From Sebastes aleutianus (taxonomy: Eukaryota; Chordata; Actinopteri; Perciformes; Sebastidae), in assembly GCA_916700875.1 (NCBI GenBank), contig CAKAKS010000031.1:13465124-13529123 (forward strand): a stretch of 64,000 nucleotides of DNA, written 5' to 3'. A program made the translations under genes and the position numbers. Position 1 is the stretch's first letter; each line of letters starts with the position of its first letter. Of this stretch, positions 23,886 through 35,343 are shown one piece after another. The notes beneath the pieces are model-generated. The model saw nothing but the letters and a program-made list of their open reading frames with translations. It made no database searches and was not told the DNA's origin.

Positions 23886-24284
23886 TTAAAGCAATAGTTT
23901 GACATTTTGGTGTCTCCGCTTGTCGCCTGGCATACTCACAAGATTCAAGGAGGTCACTGTGCCCATGGCTAAGAAATACTCCAACACATAACTGAAGGCC
24001 ACCGTAGTTCTCCCACGCGCTTGGGAAATTGCGTTAACGTGAGCCGCAGATTGCAAAACCGTGGTACCGCCAGCCACCGTCCGACTTCCGTTGCTCCTAA
24101 AGTAGTGTTATTATGGTAAGGATGGCCTCTGAGCGAGGCGAACGGCGTTACCACGGTTTTGCACTCGGCGGCTAACGTTACCGCAGTCTTGGAAAGGGAG
24201 GAGTTAGCGGAGGGGTACTCAGTTGGTTCCAAACTGCAACCACACCACTGGATGCGGCCAAATCCTACACACTGTCCCTTTAAG
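23886..24284 (+). repeat. Dispersed fish repeat H, MITE-like
   Basis: Left end TTAAAGCAATAGTTTGACA and right end ACACTGTCCCTTTAA are roughly inverted (TTAAAG..AYAGT). The CpG-rich interior includes GAGCGAGGCGAACGGCG, CTAACGTTACCGCAG and CCAAATCCTACACACTG. I recognise the right part as common in fish. Small open frames on the minus strand are incidental. Confidence 0.55.
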
Positions 24285-24599
24285 TGAAAAATCATGTTAG
24301 CAGGGTTGTCTGCAGCTTGTACACTTCCATGCAATTGTTTTGACCTCAATCAACAACCGTAAAACAGTAATATTAAAAGGAGTTTTACTAACATATGTCG
24401 TCAAGGAAACATAATACAATCAGATGAAATCAGATTTTAAAACGACACTAATCAATATTCTTATACACGAACCAATGACTATGTGTAATGTGAAAGGATC
24501 ACTCGTAGTGACAAACCCACTTATAAATCGACTGCACACTACCTGTCCAGCACCAACTAGCAGGTGAACATACAGTAGAAGTGCATTTAGCTGTTAAAA
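24285..24599. other. No feature recognised
   Basis: Unique AT-rich sequence. Confidence 0.4.
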
Positions 24600-25132
24600 C
24601 AACCCTATTTCATGGGAAGGCGTCTAAATAGCAAAACATTACAAGGACATTCCGTGTGTCATGAGAAAAACACAACGCATTTTAGGCTATTTGCATGTCA
24701 TCTTTACGCCACAAAACAAAACTATTTGAATGTCCACAGTCAGGGCTTTGGCAACAAAACCACTTAATTAGGTTTAGGAAAAACATCATGGCTCAAAATA
24801 AGTACGTAAACTGAGTAAAATATATCCAGAAACAACATAACTATGAAATCACTTACATAACTTACAAAAAAAACCATCAGTCTCCTGGTTTAAAGTCCTG
24901 TGTTTGTTGGACCTGTCCACCTCCCCATCACGCCCACAATTAGTTTCTCAGTCTTTATTCTAGGTCGCTAGCTCTGAGCGTAGCATATTCACACGGATGT
25001 GTTTACATTGCAATCAGTACAGACTACAGTACATGGTGTATACATGACACTCCAAAAGCAAGAAAGGTGTTTTATTGCACAATAAATACGTTGTGCATTA
25101 CCGTGTCGTTCATACCCTATTTCATGCTGGTG
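24600..25132 (+). mobile_element. Repeat A element, copy 6
   Basis: Begins CAACCCTATTTCATGGGAAGG, contains AGCAAAACATTACAAGGACATT, GGTTTAGGAAAAACATCATGG and TCTCCTGGTTTAAAGTCC, and ends TTCATGCTGGTG. About 533 bp. A target duplication is not clear at its flanks, so this copy may be older or its right end eroded. Confidence 0.8.
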
Positions 25133-27303
25133 AAAAAGCCAGATTTTTGGAGATGATGTGGAGCAAAATAGAGCTAAAACAAGAATGAATATTAGTTGGG
25201 TGGATTACAGAAAGCTTGCATTAGATATGGCTAAACTAAAGATTTGTTTTGTATGTCATATAAAGACATCATTCTCATTTCATCAAGTTTTTTTGACCTG
25301 GTTAGGGGTCACCCAAATCTCCGTTCTCGCTCCATGCAGCTTCAATGTCAAACTCCCGCCTGTTTCTGGCTGCGTCTCTTCCACATAACCCTACCTGTGG
25401 GTGTGGGTTATTTACAGGACAGGACAAATTATTTTCGGAGTTGATGGGCTATGGCATGGGCAAAATGCTAACTTTCAGGATTTGAGAAGGATCTGTACCA
25501 GTCAATACCTCCAAAGGTTAATGTGGTTGTTCTGGCTCTATGTGTCATTTACACCCATACTTTTCGATTTCTATGCTGTTTACTGTACAGTGAATGTTTT
25601 ATATACCACCTGATCAAAAAGTGTGTTTTCTTTTAGCTTTATTCAACAAATCTAAAACACCAGCACACACTATAGCCTCAAACTTTATGCATATCCAACG
25701 TGTTTTAATTGTTAGCATAATAAAAGAGTTTCATAGGGTTCTTGCCTCTCACTACAGTGAAAATGAATTTATGTTTTCATCTTATGGACTAACTATGCCA
25801 AAGATATGAGTTTCTAGATTACAGAGAATGAATTTCAAATAAAGATCTTTATCTGAGTGAAATGCAGATGTAGCAATTAAATAACTTTTCTTTTTTTTTT
25901 TGTTCCGTCCAAGGCTCTGCTGGCAAAAGAATGGAGGTTTTCATGGTCGCTCTTATTTCTATGTTTAGATTCGGGTTTATGGAAGAAACATGAAGTGAAT
26001 ATCATGAGACACACACACACAGTGGGAGAGTTATGGAGAGGAGGTGGTTCATTTACAAACAGATGCTACTCCATAATGACTGCGGCGGTCCTTGGCGGTC
26101 ACGTGTGGGTGTGTGTGTCCAGCCTGTGGTTAGGCTACATACTGGAGTCGCCTGTCAATGATTGCTAGGTTAAGAAAACCATGGACCACACAGGATCAGA
26201 TGGTGTGTGTGTTTGTGCCAATGCTTTGCTGTGTATACGGCACATTTATGTGTGCGCGCACTATATTAAAAAAATGTTATATGACAACTGCATCGATTTA
26301 AACACTCAAAATAAAAACTTCACATCCATTATCTTCACTGACTGCTGTTGACATGTTGGAAGAAAAAAAAAAAAAAACTAAAACTTGGCAAGTATTTTTC
26401 TCTACAAGACCTTTAAAAGAATCAGTGACACAGGCTGTTTTTTTCTCCGGTGTTTCAGCAGGTGTCAAGCAGACACTCTGTTATCAGCTCATTATTTCTG
26501 CTGAGCTTTGAAGAAAGAGAGGTAGAATGAATATGAGAGGGGAGAGCGAGAAAAAGAGGCAATTTTGTTTTCGCAAGCTATTTTCCCAGCTAATGAATTC
26601 TGACCTTTTGAATGTTTACTTGTCCCTTATTCCGAGACGAGCCAGGTTTTGAAACTGAAACAGTACCTTGTGTAAAGTTTTAAATAAGTTGTGTTTTTTG
26701 GGGTTCTTACTGAAAACGTATCATTAGCCAGAAGAGGGCTATTTTTCTGCATTTATGTCTCTTTTCAGTCTCCTGCTTTTATCTATCTCTTCTCAATCTA
26801 TCCTCTTCATCTTTTCATTAGCTCTCTCAACTTTTTTTTTTCTCTCTTTGTCTGAGCCTGGCTAACAGATGGGAGAAATTGTGATTTATCTATCTGGCAG
26901 TGGTTTAAAGGAAGAACTCTAAAACACACATGCTGCACATACTGTTACACAAACCAGACTTACATTTATTTTAGCGCTGGCTAATCACCTCACCCAGAAA
27001 AATAATTTCCTCTTAATGACCTTGGCTCGCTCGGTATCAGTAGCACTTCGCCTTAATTTACTGTTTTAATACTCACTTAATGCCCTTAGCTCACCTTGAT
27101 GTTAACCTGCAATTATGTGTTTCTCTTTTTTCTTTCAGCAACGAAAACATTACATAAGAGCTGCAATTAACTGTATAACTACTTTTTTTTCTAAACAGCT
27201 TTGGTCTATGTTTAGTGCAGGTTCAACCCTTAATGAGACGAATGCTACTTTTAGCTTTTTTTCTAATTATGAGTTCTGCTCTCAGGTGAAAAAAAAATTA
27301 GAC
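25133..27303. other. Unique AT-rich sequence
   Basis: No gene recognised. It holds a T run at 25889-25900, an (AC) run near 26011, an A run near 26363-26377, and AT-rich complex sequence at 26440-26690 and 26980-27110 that might be regulatory but has no specific support. Confidence 0.4.
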
Positions 27304-27789
27304 TAAAGCTGTGTTTCCACCAAACGCGTTCGGTATAGTACCCCTATTAACCCATATAACCCGTACCGTACATGTACCTACACCCTAGATCTGTTTTGCA
27401 TTTCCATCGTACTCTTATATGTAGGCGGGGTTGTTACCGGATGGTGATAGCCACAGCCACCAAGCAATCAGCGTGACATCATATCTAACGCAACACAGTC
27501 AATAAACACATAATGGAGTACATTGAATGTTTTGTGTTCATTCTTCTCGGTATATATGTGGCTGTTTATTACAACAAAGAGACAAAGACGGGGATGTACG
27601 AGAAGGTCTGATGCGCTATTTGAACAGTGAATACTTTTTGTTACCTTTGTAATGCCTTGCAATGTTTCTGAACACAAATACATTGTTTCTATTGTTTACA
27701 CTGACTGTCTCTTCATATAAAAATGTTTTATAGAATTGAAACTCACAGTATAACAAAAAGTACTTTATTTAAAACAAAAACAGCAAATT

Positions 27790-28040
27790 GTACTATACAT
27801 ACAGTATGACAATCTTATAGAATATGATGCATTGCTGTAGAATAAACTATCCAATAGTATACAAAAGAGTTAATATTAGCACAACCTTAAACATCTACAG
27901 AAGGAAAATGCAACATACACATTAATGCAGCAGTAATATTCATCCAGAAACAAACACTGACTTACATACTTTTACTTAAGTACGGTTTTGAATGCAGGAC
28001 TTTTACTTGTAGGCCTAGTGGAGTATTGTTACATTGCGCA
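27790..28040 (+). repeat. Dispersed fish repeat N, copy 1, inside the Harbinger-like element
   Basis: Contains AATATGATGCATTGCTGTAG (compare AATATGGTGCACTGCTATTG at 48559), CATACTTTTACTTAAGTACGG, GGACTTTTACTTGTAGGCC and GTGGAGTATTGTTACATTG. This is the common teleost 'acttttacttaagtaa' repeat; here the 3' two-thirds are present. It lies within 27307-28585, so it inserted into that element or was carried with it. Confidence 0.65.
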
Positions 28041-28102
28041 TCAGTCTGTGGCCATACCGTACCATCTAAATCTTTTCCTATTTACACCACTCCTTGATCG
28101 TC

Positions 28103-28282
28103 CTAGTCGCTCCTGAGCTTTTTACTTTTCGTCCTGCATTCTATGCGCTGAGAAACGAGCTGAAAAACCTTTTCGTTCCTTCCCGTTCCAGCCTGCTCTC
28201 GCTGTATCTCCTCTTCACTGATGATGCAGAGGAACGTCTGCACCTCGTTGATTGTCCACGGATCGGTGTTGCGTGCCGACAT
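28103..28282 (-). pseudogene. Relic of a Myb/SANT-like DNA-binding protein of a Harbinger transposon
   Basis: Minus-strand 59-codon frame starting at the Met at 28282. Early residues WTINEVQTFL, then ISEEEIQRE and RNEKVFQLVSQRI, and finally a KKLRSD tail, match the order of the Myb/SANT-like (Myb_DNA-bind_4 type) domain that fish PIF/Harbinger elements encode beside their transposase and use for binding element ends. The usual segment between the second helix and the 'KLKSD' motif is shortened, and the frame stops right after it, so the protein is truncated. Upstream ORF extension to 28336 is probably not native. The family assignment is from memory of conserved words, not a search. Confidence 0.6.
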
Positions 28283-28588
28283 TTCAGAACAAAAAAAGAG
28301 CCACCTGAACAGGCTGGAGTGTAGTCTCCATAGCAATTGATGGGGTATTTAAAAGTGCATTAAGTCGCACAAGAGTGACGATTCTGTTGACCAATCAACG
28401 GTCTGAAGTGTTTCTAGCTCGGCCTTTATAGTCCAGTGTGCTAGGTTCCTCGACAGAGGGGCACGAAACAACTGGACAGAAAGGAGTGGAACTAAATTGG
28501 TACCGTCCACAGCTTTTGCTAAAAAATAACCGTCCAAATGTGTAACAACCTGAACTGAACTGGCCTGCTTGGTGGAAATGTGCCATAA

Positions 28589-29399
28589 GAAGGCAGCTGA
28601 TTTACTGTTAAGCTCAATAGATGGAAGTGGTCCAATCTTAATGAAATTAATGTCTTCTGAATATGAGAATATGAATGAGGAGGTGGACACTGTTCTGGAT
28701 CTTTTAACCTCACTGCCACACGGATTGACAGCCCACAAAGCTTTTAAACTGCCCACTCAAGTAAACACAGCATCCATACCAACCAAATGCACATGGATAT
28801 ACTTACTTACATAAGCTAGGTTGGCATAAAACCCAACAACAAACTGAATTTAAAGTCAGATGTAGGTGTAAGATGCTTTTCCCAGGGCTTTGAAAAACCT
28901 GCAGATTCAAGGCCTAGCTTCTGGGTCTCTTGGTAGTCTGTTTGAACCTCTTCAACACTGTCTTGTGTACAATCGATGCCTGTATCAAATGACTTTTATC
29001 AGCGTTATTCACTCATAAACATCTGTTTGTGTGTGATGTTTCTAGCAATGTTTATTATACAAGTTGGTAAAAAAAAAAAAAATGTTTTAATTGAATTTTA
29101 AGCGTGTTTGTTAATATTTGCCCAGGGACTACAGATGAAAATTACACTTCTTGGCTAACTCTGGCTCATTCACAGTTTTACTGTTGATCAATGGGTATAT
29201 TCCCTGACAAATAATTAACAGAAAAAGACTCACAGAGGCTTGGCAGTTATAAGCATGGATACAAAGAGGGTTGGAATTGGGGGCATTATTTTCTCATTGG
29301 TGATACATGCTTTCCAACGTTTGACTTGTGCTTCAGTGTAATTTCCATTGACTGATGACTTAAGCAAAGCTGACATGTCCTAAAGTGGGCACGCGTTTT
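28589..29399. other. No feature recognised
   Basis: Unique sequence; A run at about 29068-29082. Confidence 0.4.
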
Positions 29400-29790
29400 T
29401 GGACCACACATACAACAATTCAACGGGAGAGCTGTCATGGCCCGCAAGCAGGCCGGAGAAGCTTCTCTGGCGTCCTTGGCGGGCCCGAGCCCTCGCGGAC
29501 ATACAGCAGGTGCAGGGGGTTGATGGTACATGTGTCCTGCTGAGATTGTGAAGAGCATCTGAATGGGCCCTGCTCCTCCCTGGGGTGAATTTGAGCTTGC
29601 AGGTTATTCTGACTGAGGCGTCCCCCTCGACTTTACAGATGGAGGGGCTTGTGTCCTGTGCCAAAGTGCCAGAACATGTTCAGAGCCTTGCGGTCCACGA
29701 GGTGAAGGATGATGCACCAGCTCTAAAAGGTAGTACTGCCATACAGCACATGGCCTCCTTTACCCAGCAGTGTTACATAAGGTTATCACA
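29400..29790. other. GC-rich patch with overlapping open frames; origin unknown
   Basis: This block is clearly richer in G+C than its surroundings and has open frames on both strands: 29585-29794 (+, 69 codons), and 29286-29558 and 29380-29664 (-, 90 and 94 codons). A donor-like AAAAG|GTAGT follows at about 29729. I recognise no protein family. It could be a retrocopy fragment, a regulatory CpG-bearing site, or an exon. Low confidence. Confidence 0.25.
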
Positions 29791-30469
29791 ATAGGTATTT
29801 AAAAGATTACGAAGACAGAATGCCAGAGTCAGTAAACAAAAGTCCATGTCAGAGGACCTGTATACTATTCTTATTTACCATCACATTACCATGTGTTTAT
29901 TTTTTACTAGCATTGGGCATCATGCAGCAACATTCTTTAAAATGTCTCTTGTATTTTCTCTTAATTTTCTTATAAAAAAAAATAAAAGTAAAGTCAACTC
30001 CAGATGCACCAAACGTTGTTACCCAGGTGTGCTGAATGATGAATCACACTTGATCATAAATTGGAGGCATCAAAGAGCAGTATGTAAGCCAAGCAATACC
30101 ATCCAAGGGTTTTTATAGTCTTAATAGGGACCAATAGTATTTCTTTAGCCCACAAATTGAATAATCCAATCATTATAATGACTCTAAAACATACAACATC
30201 TGCGAAAACAATGTGTTTTTCTTATATCGGTAAGAGTGCTCTCGACCACTCGTAAAAGAAGAAAACATTGGTGAATACCAGAAATCAATGAGTTCTAAAA
30301 AAAATAAGAACAAATGGTGAATATGAATAAAAATAAGAGGAAATTTTGTTCATATATCACGTCCTGCATGAGGCCCAATGTTTTATTCTGCTGCTAACTT
30401 TCTTTGACAGTCATGTTTCACCTGCTCACGTATCAGGAATGGGCCTGAAACCCACAATGACAGTGTACG
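29791..30469. other. No feature recognised
   Basis: AT-rich unique sequence. Confidence 0.4.
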
Positions 30470-30610
30470 ACACACTCGCTGAGCCGTAAAAATCATCAGG
30501 CAGCTAATAAATGAGCACTTGATAGCTAATTAGCACTAGCTCAGACTAGCAGTGGCTGACAAAGGAAAGGCAATGGACATCACTCATTAGGCATAACTTA
30601 ATAGGGAGAA
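30470..30610. other. Possible conserved non-coding element
   Basis: Dense homeodomain-type motifs: AGCTAATAAATGAG, GATAGCTAATTAGCACTAG (with the perfect palindrome GCTAATTAGC at 30525-30534) and CTCATTAGGCATAAC. No open frame or repeat. Inference from composition only. Confidence 0.25.
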
Positions 30611-32691
30611 TGTCATCCAAATCAAACTGGCAAACATATTCTGCACTAAAAGGCTTGGACGGCTTTTGAATCTGATCTGCTCACGTGCACATTAGTCAGT
30701 TAATCTGCTTATATTACACAGCATGCATATTAATACCTGTGTTTTGGGCATGGTTTGCAAGAGAATGCAAGAAATATTGGTAACAATGGTACAAGATGCA
30801 TTTCTAAGATGCGATAAAACTGTGTCTGCAAGGATTACATGGGAAAGTACTGAAGACCAATATTTCCCACAATATTTGCGCATGCTGTGCAGCTTCGGTT
30901 CACCATAAAATATGCCGTGGTGTGAAACTGGCACTACCAGATCATGCTGAGGACAACTTAGTCTCACTTCGCCAACTCAAAGCCCCACCATCTGCCATGT
31001 TCTGTCACATTAATATTAGAGCCCATTAACGTTTGTTCCTTTTGTTCTGTCCTATGAGTGTTTGCTTTCTTTCCCCATTCACCACGAGGCTGTGGTTTAT
31101 CCTCGAACGTATATATTTCAGACCATCAAATCATCTTTCTTCTTCTAAATCCATTGTGATCTCAAAGCTCAGTTTGTTGACCAGGGTGGCGCCAGGAAAA
31201 AGCCCGCAGGCTGTGTACACCAAGCAGGAAGCAGGTGTGTACCAAGTTTAAAAAAAGGAAACCTCTCTATTTGATGCAAGATCAAGCACAAGCCAGTCAG
31301 ACAGTCAGTCTGCCAGACAGGCATGGGGGTGTCAATGGAAGAAAAACAAAGAGAAAAGGAGCTGCTGTTGCAGCTTTTCCCTAAAAGCTCGTTAATCCCA
31401 ATTTAGCTGTCACAGGGATGAGGTAGGTGTGTGGTTGTGTGTGTATACATGTGTGTGTGTTCGTGTGTGAAGGAGGGTTAGAATAAAGCAGAGAATAGCG
31501 TCTTCTTGCAGTCTTACATGCTCGCTTCGTAAGCTGTCAAATCAACCAGCCAATTAGCCTGATGGCTCATTTCCTCGGTCTACCAGCAATGCTGTGTGTT
31601 TGCTGTGGTTGGGGTGAATAAGGCTTTAAAATTGTTCATTTTTAATTGAATGGAACAGTGGTTCGAGATGTTAAATCTCAGAGTGCATGATTGTTAATTA
31701 ATGTCAAGTGGATAGACACATTTCACCAAGTCATTTGTACCAAGCCTGGCCAGATATTGTCTCTTTAGCCCCTTTCCTGCTGGACAAAAAAAAACACTAA
31801 CACCCACTAACATCTGGCTTTTGTCTGTAAATTACAATCAGCATTAATTTCTGGGACAAATTACTCTGTGATGGAGACATGCCACCCGGGTGGACAGACT
31901 AATTTCCGCCCCTTTCCCGACGCTTTCTTTGCCATCTCAACTATCCCTTTTAGAACTGAAAAGTTATAAACCTGCTCACTAACAGTAGTCTCGTTTGGAG
32001 AAATTGTCAGGGCAGCAGAACAAGCCATAAACACAACATCTACATATCATCACCTTATGAAGTTGTCGAAGCAAACAGTTGTCTTTTTACATATGGATCA
32101 ACATTAGCATTCATGTTTCTGGCCACCTGATGAATTAAGTTGAAAATGCACTCTTCTTTTAGCTCTGTTTGGGTCTCCACCTTAGACAAAAACCAAATTC
32201 GAACTATTATAGCTGCTAATTTCTTTATGTTCTCTAGCTAGTCACTAACTTCTGTTTTTACATTGAGTTTATCTGAGCTTTCCTTTTTTGTTGGGATTGG
32301 TGAGAGTAGTTCATCAAAACAGTATTGTTATGGGCCATAAAACCAAAACAATGAGCTGAAAGATGCTAAAACACTTTAAAAAAACTCCTCCGTAAAAAAA
32401 ATTGATAGGTGCTTCTTCAATGTCAGCATTACATAACAGAAATCTGAAAACCAGTTATATGTGAAACGTCAATTAAGGTGAGTATTAAATCCTGAGCAGA
32501 AGACAGTTGAGCTGCCTGTCAGTTAAACGATGGCAGTAGACTGTTAATGTTCTCACATTGCTCAGGCTGAGGTATCGATCAAGATGTAATGTCTTCTGAA
32601 TGCTTAGACCAATTATCCTCCCTCCACCATGCATTCTGTGAGAGTGTGCATATGCTTTATGTGTGTCTGTCTGAGTAAGTGAGAAAGAAAG
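30611..32691. other. Unique sequence; one candidate regulatory stretch
   Basis: No gene recognised. TG-rich at 31428-31470. At 31540-31745 there are CAACCAGCCAATTAGCCTGATG and GATTGTTAATTAATGTCAAGTG, complex AT-rich words typical of enhancers, but this is only suggestive. Confidence 0.3.
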
Positions 32692-32709
32692 ATAGAGAGA
32701 GAGAGAGAG
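32692..32709. repeat. (GA)n microsatellite
   Basis: Short uninterrupted AGAGAG run. Confidence 0.9.
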
Positions 32710-34740
32710 TAGTTTGACTCGGCTCCCTCCTCTCAGTTCTTAATTAGTGCTGATTGTAAAGTGACTCAAACATTGTGAAGCATGCACACATGCGCACACC
32801 TGCAAAGGTTTAATCCTGGAGGGCTGCCAGGAGCAGGAGAAACAACCTCTTTTACTCTCATCACCCGTGTCAGGCACACACACACACATACATTCATCCA
32901 ATCTTTCTCCAGTATATTCCAAGACCTATCTCATTATTCAATTTTTTTAAGAAAGTGTACTTATTTTAAAAGGCTTTTCCACACTCGCCTTTCGTCACTT
33001 AAAGGGAAACTAGAACAAAAGTTCAGTTGAGAACTTAAACTGTGCTGACTCCGTATGGATAAGGATTACTGCACGTGAGGTGCTGGAGAGGACAGTCTAC
33101 ATAACGAGTCAAAGAAACCACAAATTACACTTTCTTCATCTTGTTATGCTCCTCACAGTCACAAGACTCTCAGAAGTTCAACATCAACTCCCACCATTGT
33201 CAGCTATACTTGTACAACCCGCTCTGCTATGAATAACTTCCACATGCCACTATTCTGCATTAATGATTTACATTCGGTTGCAGTGCTCAGTGCCAGAGCA
33301 GGAACGAGTGTGATGTTTTCACGGGTGGGAGAAATGTAAGCCTTTTAGATGACATTTTATTCATTTGATTTAACCATGATAACAATGTTTTCATAGTCCC
33401 AAGTCGAGCCTTCACCGCCCCTCCTAGTATTTAGACATGGGTGTTGGATCAATGATGTGACAAGTGAGAAATGTTTGCGGTAAACTGTCCAAGGCCCTGG
33501 AGAGATGTAGGGTAGCAGCAAACCGCACCCCAGAAACAGCAATGTCTACCCTAACAACATTTGTCAAGCCAGGCAGTACGCTCCAAGTACCTGCACACGA
33601 GAAGAACACCATACTCAGATTAGTCTAAGGATTGCTCCAGTGCAGCATTGAGTCATGATTTCAGGCCGTTTCAGGCCCGCCCAAAAAATCTTGAACAGCA
33701 AATTGAAGAAAAATAGTCATTTCTAAATGGTCTAACTCTAACTAGCACTTCTTTTCTAACATGTACAGTATAATGTGTTCAGAAACAAATCTCTGATTTT
33801 ACTTTACCCGGATTTTAATGTTAACTCTGACTGATATTCATTCCATTCAACAACTGTAAAGGTTAATTAAATATGACAAGGTCTGATTTGTGAGAAAATA
33901 CAAACTGTTTTGTGTCCCAACCAATAACTATTTTATGTATTTTGAGATTTTAAAAACAAGAAAAATCAACACAAAAAACAGCAGGTAACCGACTTCCATT
34001 TCAATCAAATGTCTTTTATTGTTCATAATATTAGCACGTAAAATGCACTTCACAATGGGGCTTCTTCAGTCCCACACGTGTCTGCGGGAGGCCGTCATTC
34101 TATTGATTTTTCATTACGTTTTTTGCTTCTGTCTTGTGTGGCTTCACACCTAATGTTTGACTTTATTTAAATCCTTTTCAAATTCAATTGACTTTTTTCT
34201 CCATCCCACTTACCCTTGCTCAATTCTGCCTTTCAGTATATACTGTATGCCTTCTTTATCGCGGTGCAAATTTGGATTCAGTCACGTCCCAAAAGCTGAA
34301 TGCTTAGTGGTTCAGCTAATAATTCCATCACTCATTAAATATTAACAGAATGAAACGAGTGTCCCGAGCTGTAGAAAGTGATAAAGGACCGGAGTAGAGA
34401 AGCTCTAGGGGTGTCTAATGAAAATTTAATATTTCTGTAATAGTGTTTTGAGTGATATTTTCATTATTCCATAATGACACTGGAAAGTCTCAGTGGTTGG
34501 TAATTAGCCCCCTACCCATATAATAATTCTGTCTTTGCTTTTTTTTCTGTTTCTCTGTCTCTTTCTTTTATCAAATGTCATAATTTAGCACATCCTTCTT
34601 ACTTTGGGAAATTAAAACCCCTTTGAGCGATTATTTGACTCCACTCTACTCTGCTACAGCATTTGTGGTTTTTGGCAAGCAGCATGCCGTATGCGCTCAC
34701 AAGCAGCCAGCTGCCAGTGTTCCCTGATCTGACTACCTGG
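32710..34740. other. No gene recognised
   Basis: Unique sequence. 34370-34520 contains GTGTCTAATGAAAATTTAATA, CATTATTCCATAATGACAC and GGTAATTAGCCCCC, again enhancer-like but untested. Short open frames at 33357-33612 show no known domain. Confidence 0.35.
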
Positions 34741-34823
34741 ATATAAAGAGTCCCCGAAACAGAGAAGCACACAGTCCTCGAAGCGGGCGCTGCCAGAGGT
34801 TCGCTGAGTCATGTCAAGGTGAG
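34741..34823 (+). promoter_or_regulatory. Candidate TATA promoter with short first exon and splice donor
   Basis: ATATAAAG at 34741-34748 is a good TATA box. Transcription would start at about 34770. ATG at 34811-34813 is followed after five bases by AAG|GTGAGC (donor at 34819), a near-consensus 5' splice site. The interval is GC-richer than its flanks (CGAAGCGGGCGCTGCC). Together these could be the promoter and first exon of a gene running right, with a coding start of only two and two-thirds codons or a non-coding leader. I cannot name the gene, and no acceptor or next exon was found. Confidence 0.3.
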
Positions 34824-35287
34824 CCTGCCACAAAATGAAAATGTCAATGTGTTGTTTGAGCTCATTACTTCAGTTTACCAGTTTTGAACTGCAATACAAG
34901 ATTTTCTGCTGAGAAAGATATTAAATATTGCATGTTTGATATTTTGCACCACATAATTAACAACCACTTCACTCTTATTTAAGAAATTACACTGTAATGT
35001 TACTATAAATGGAGGATGCAACCTGTTAATTTTGAAATATTGTATGAAAGAGGGAGTCATTATGTATTTATTCTTTGCAACCCAAATCATCAAATCATCA
35101 GAGCTACTAAATAGAATCACTTATTTTTATCTGTTTCAGATAAAACTCAAGCGTCAATGGTAATGAACTGTCATTTGTCTAATGATCATAGCCACCTCAC
35201 CTCAAGATCAGGGTCAGATACATACATGTAATGCAAAACAAATGACGCAGGAAAAACAGTTCACAGTTTGACCACAACGTAGTCAAT
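34824..35287. other. No feature recognised
   Basis: AT-rich unique sequence. Confidence 0.4.
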
Positions 35288-35343
35288 CAACCTGATCTCA
35301 TTAGAAGGTGTATAAATAGCACAACATTACAAAGACTTTCTGG
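35288..35343 (+). repeat. Left-end fragment of repeat A
   Basis: CAACCTGATCTCATTAGAAGG followed by GTGTATAAATAGCACAACATTAC is the first ~55 bp of family A; the rest is missing. Confidence 0.65.

Larger units (their letters stand above)
27307..28585. mobile_element. PIF/Harbinger-like non-autonomous element (1.28 kb)
   Basis: Ends are AGCTGTGTTTCCACC at the left and GGTGGAAATGTGCCA at the right, an inverted pair. TAA flanks both (27304-27306 and 28586-28588), the 3-bp TWA duplication typical of PIF/Harbinger. Near the left end are GGTATAGTACCCC and GTACCGTACATGTACC, near the right GGTACCGTCC, as in the well-known fish 'gtttccacc..ggtacggtac' elements. It encodes no complete transposase, but it carries a relic of the Myb-like partner gene at 28103-28282 and an insert of repeat N. 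Confidence 0.75.

Noticed and set aside
28094..28324. 76-codon plus-strand frame opposite the Myb-like relic
   Set aside because: It is the antisense shadow of 28103-28282; only the minus-strand frame shows family-like words.
31655..31690. GGTTCGAGA word as a possible tRNA T-arm
   Set aside because: No acceptor stem, anticodon arm or B-box spacing could be found around it; no tRNA seen elsewhere in the window.
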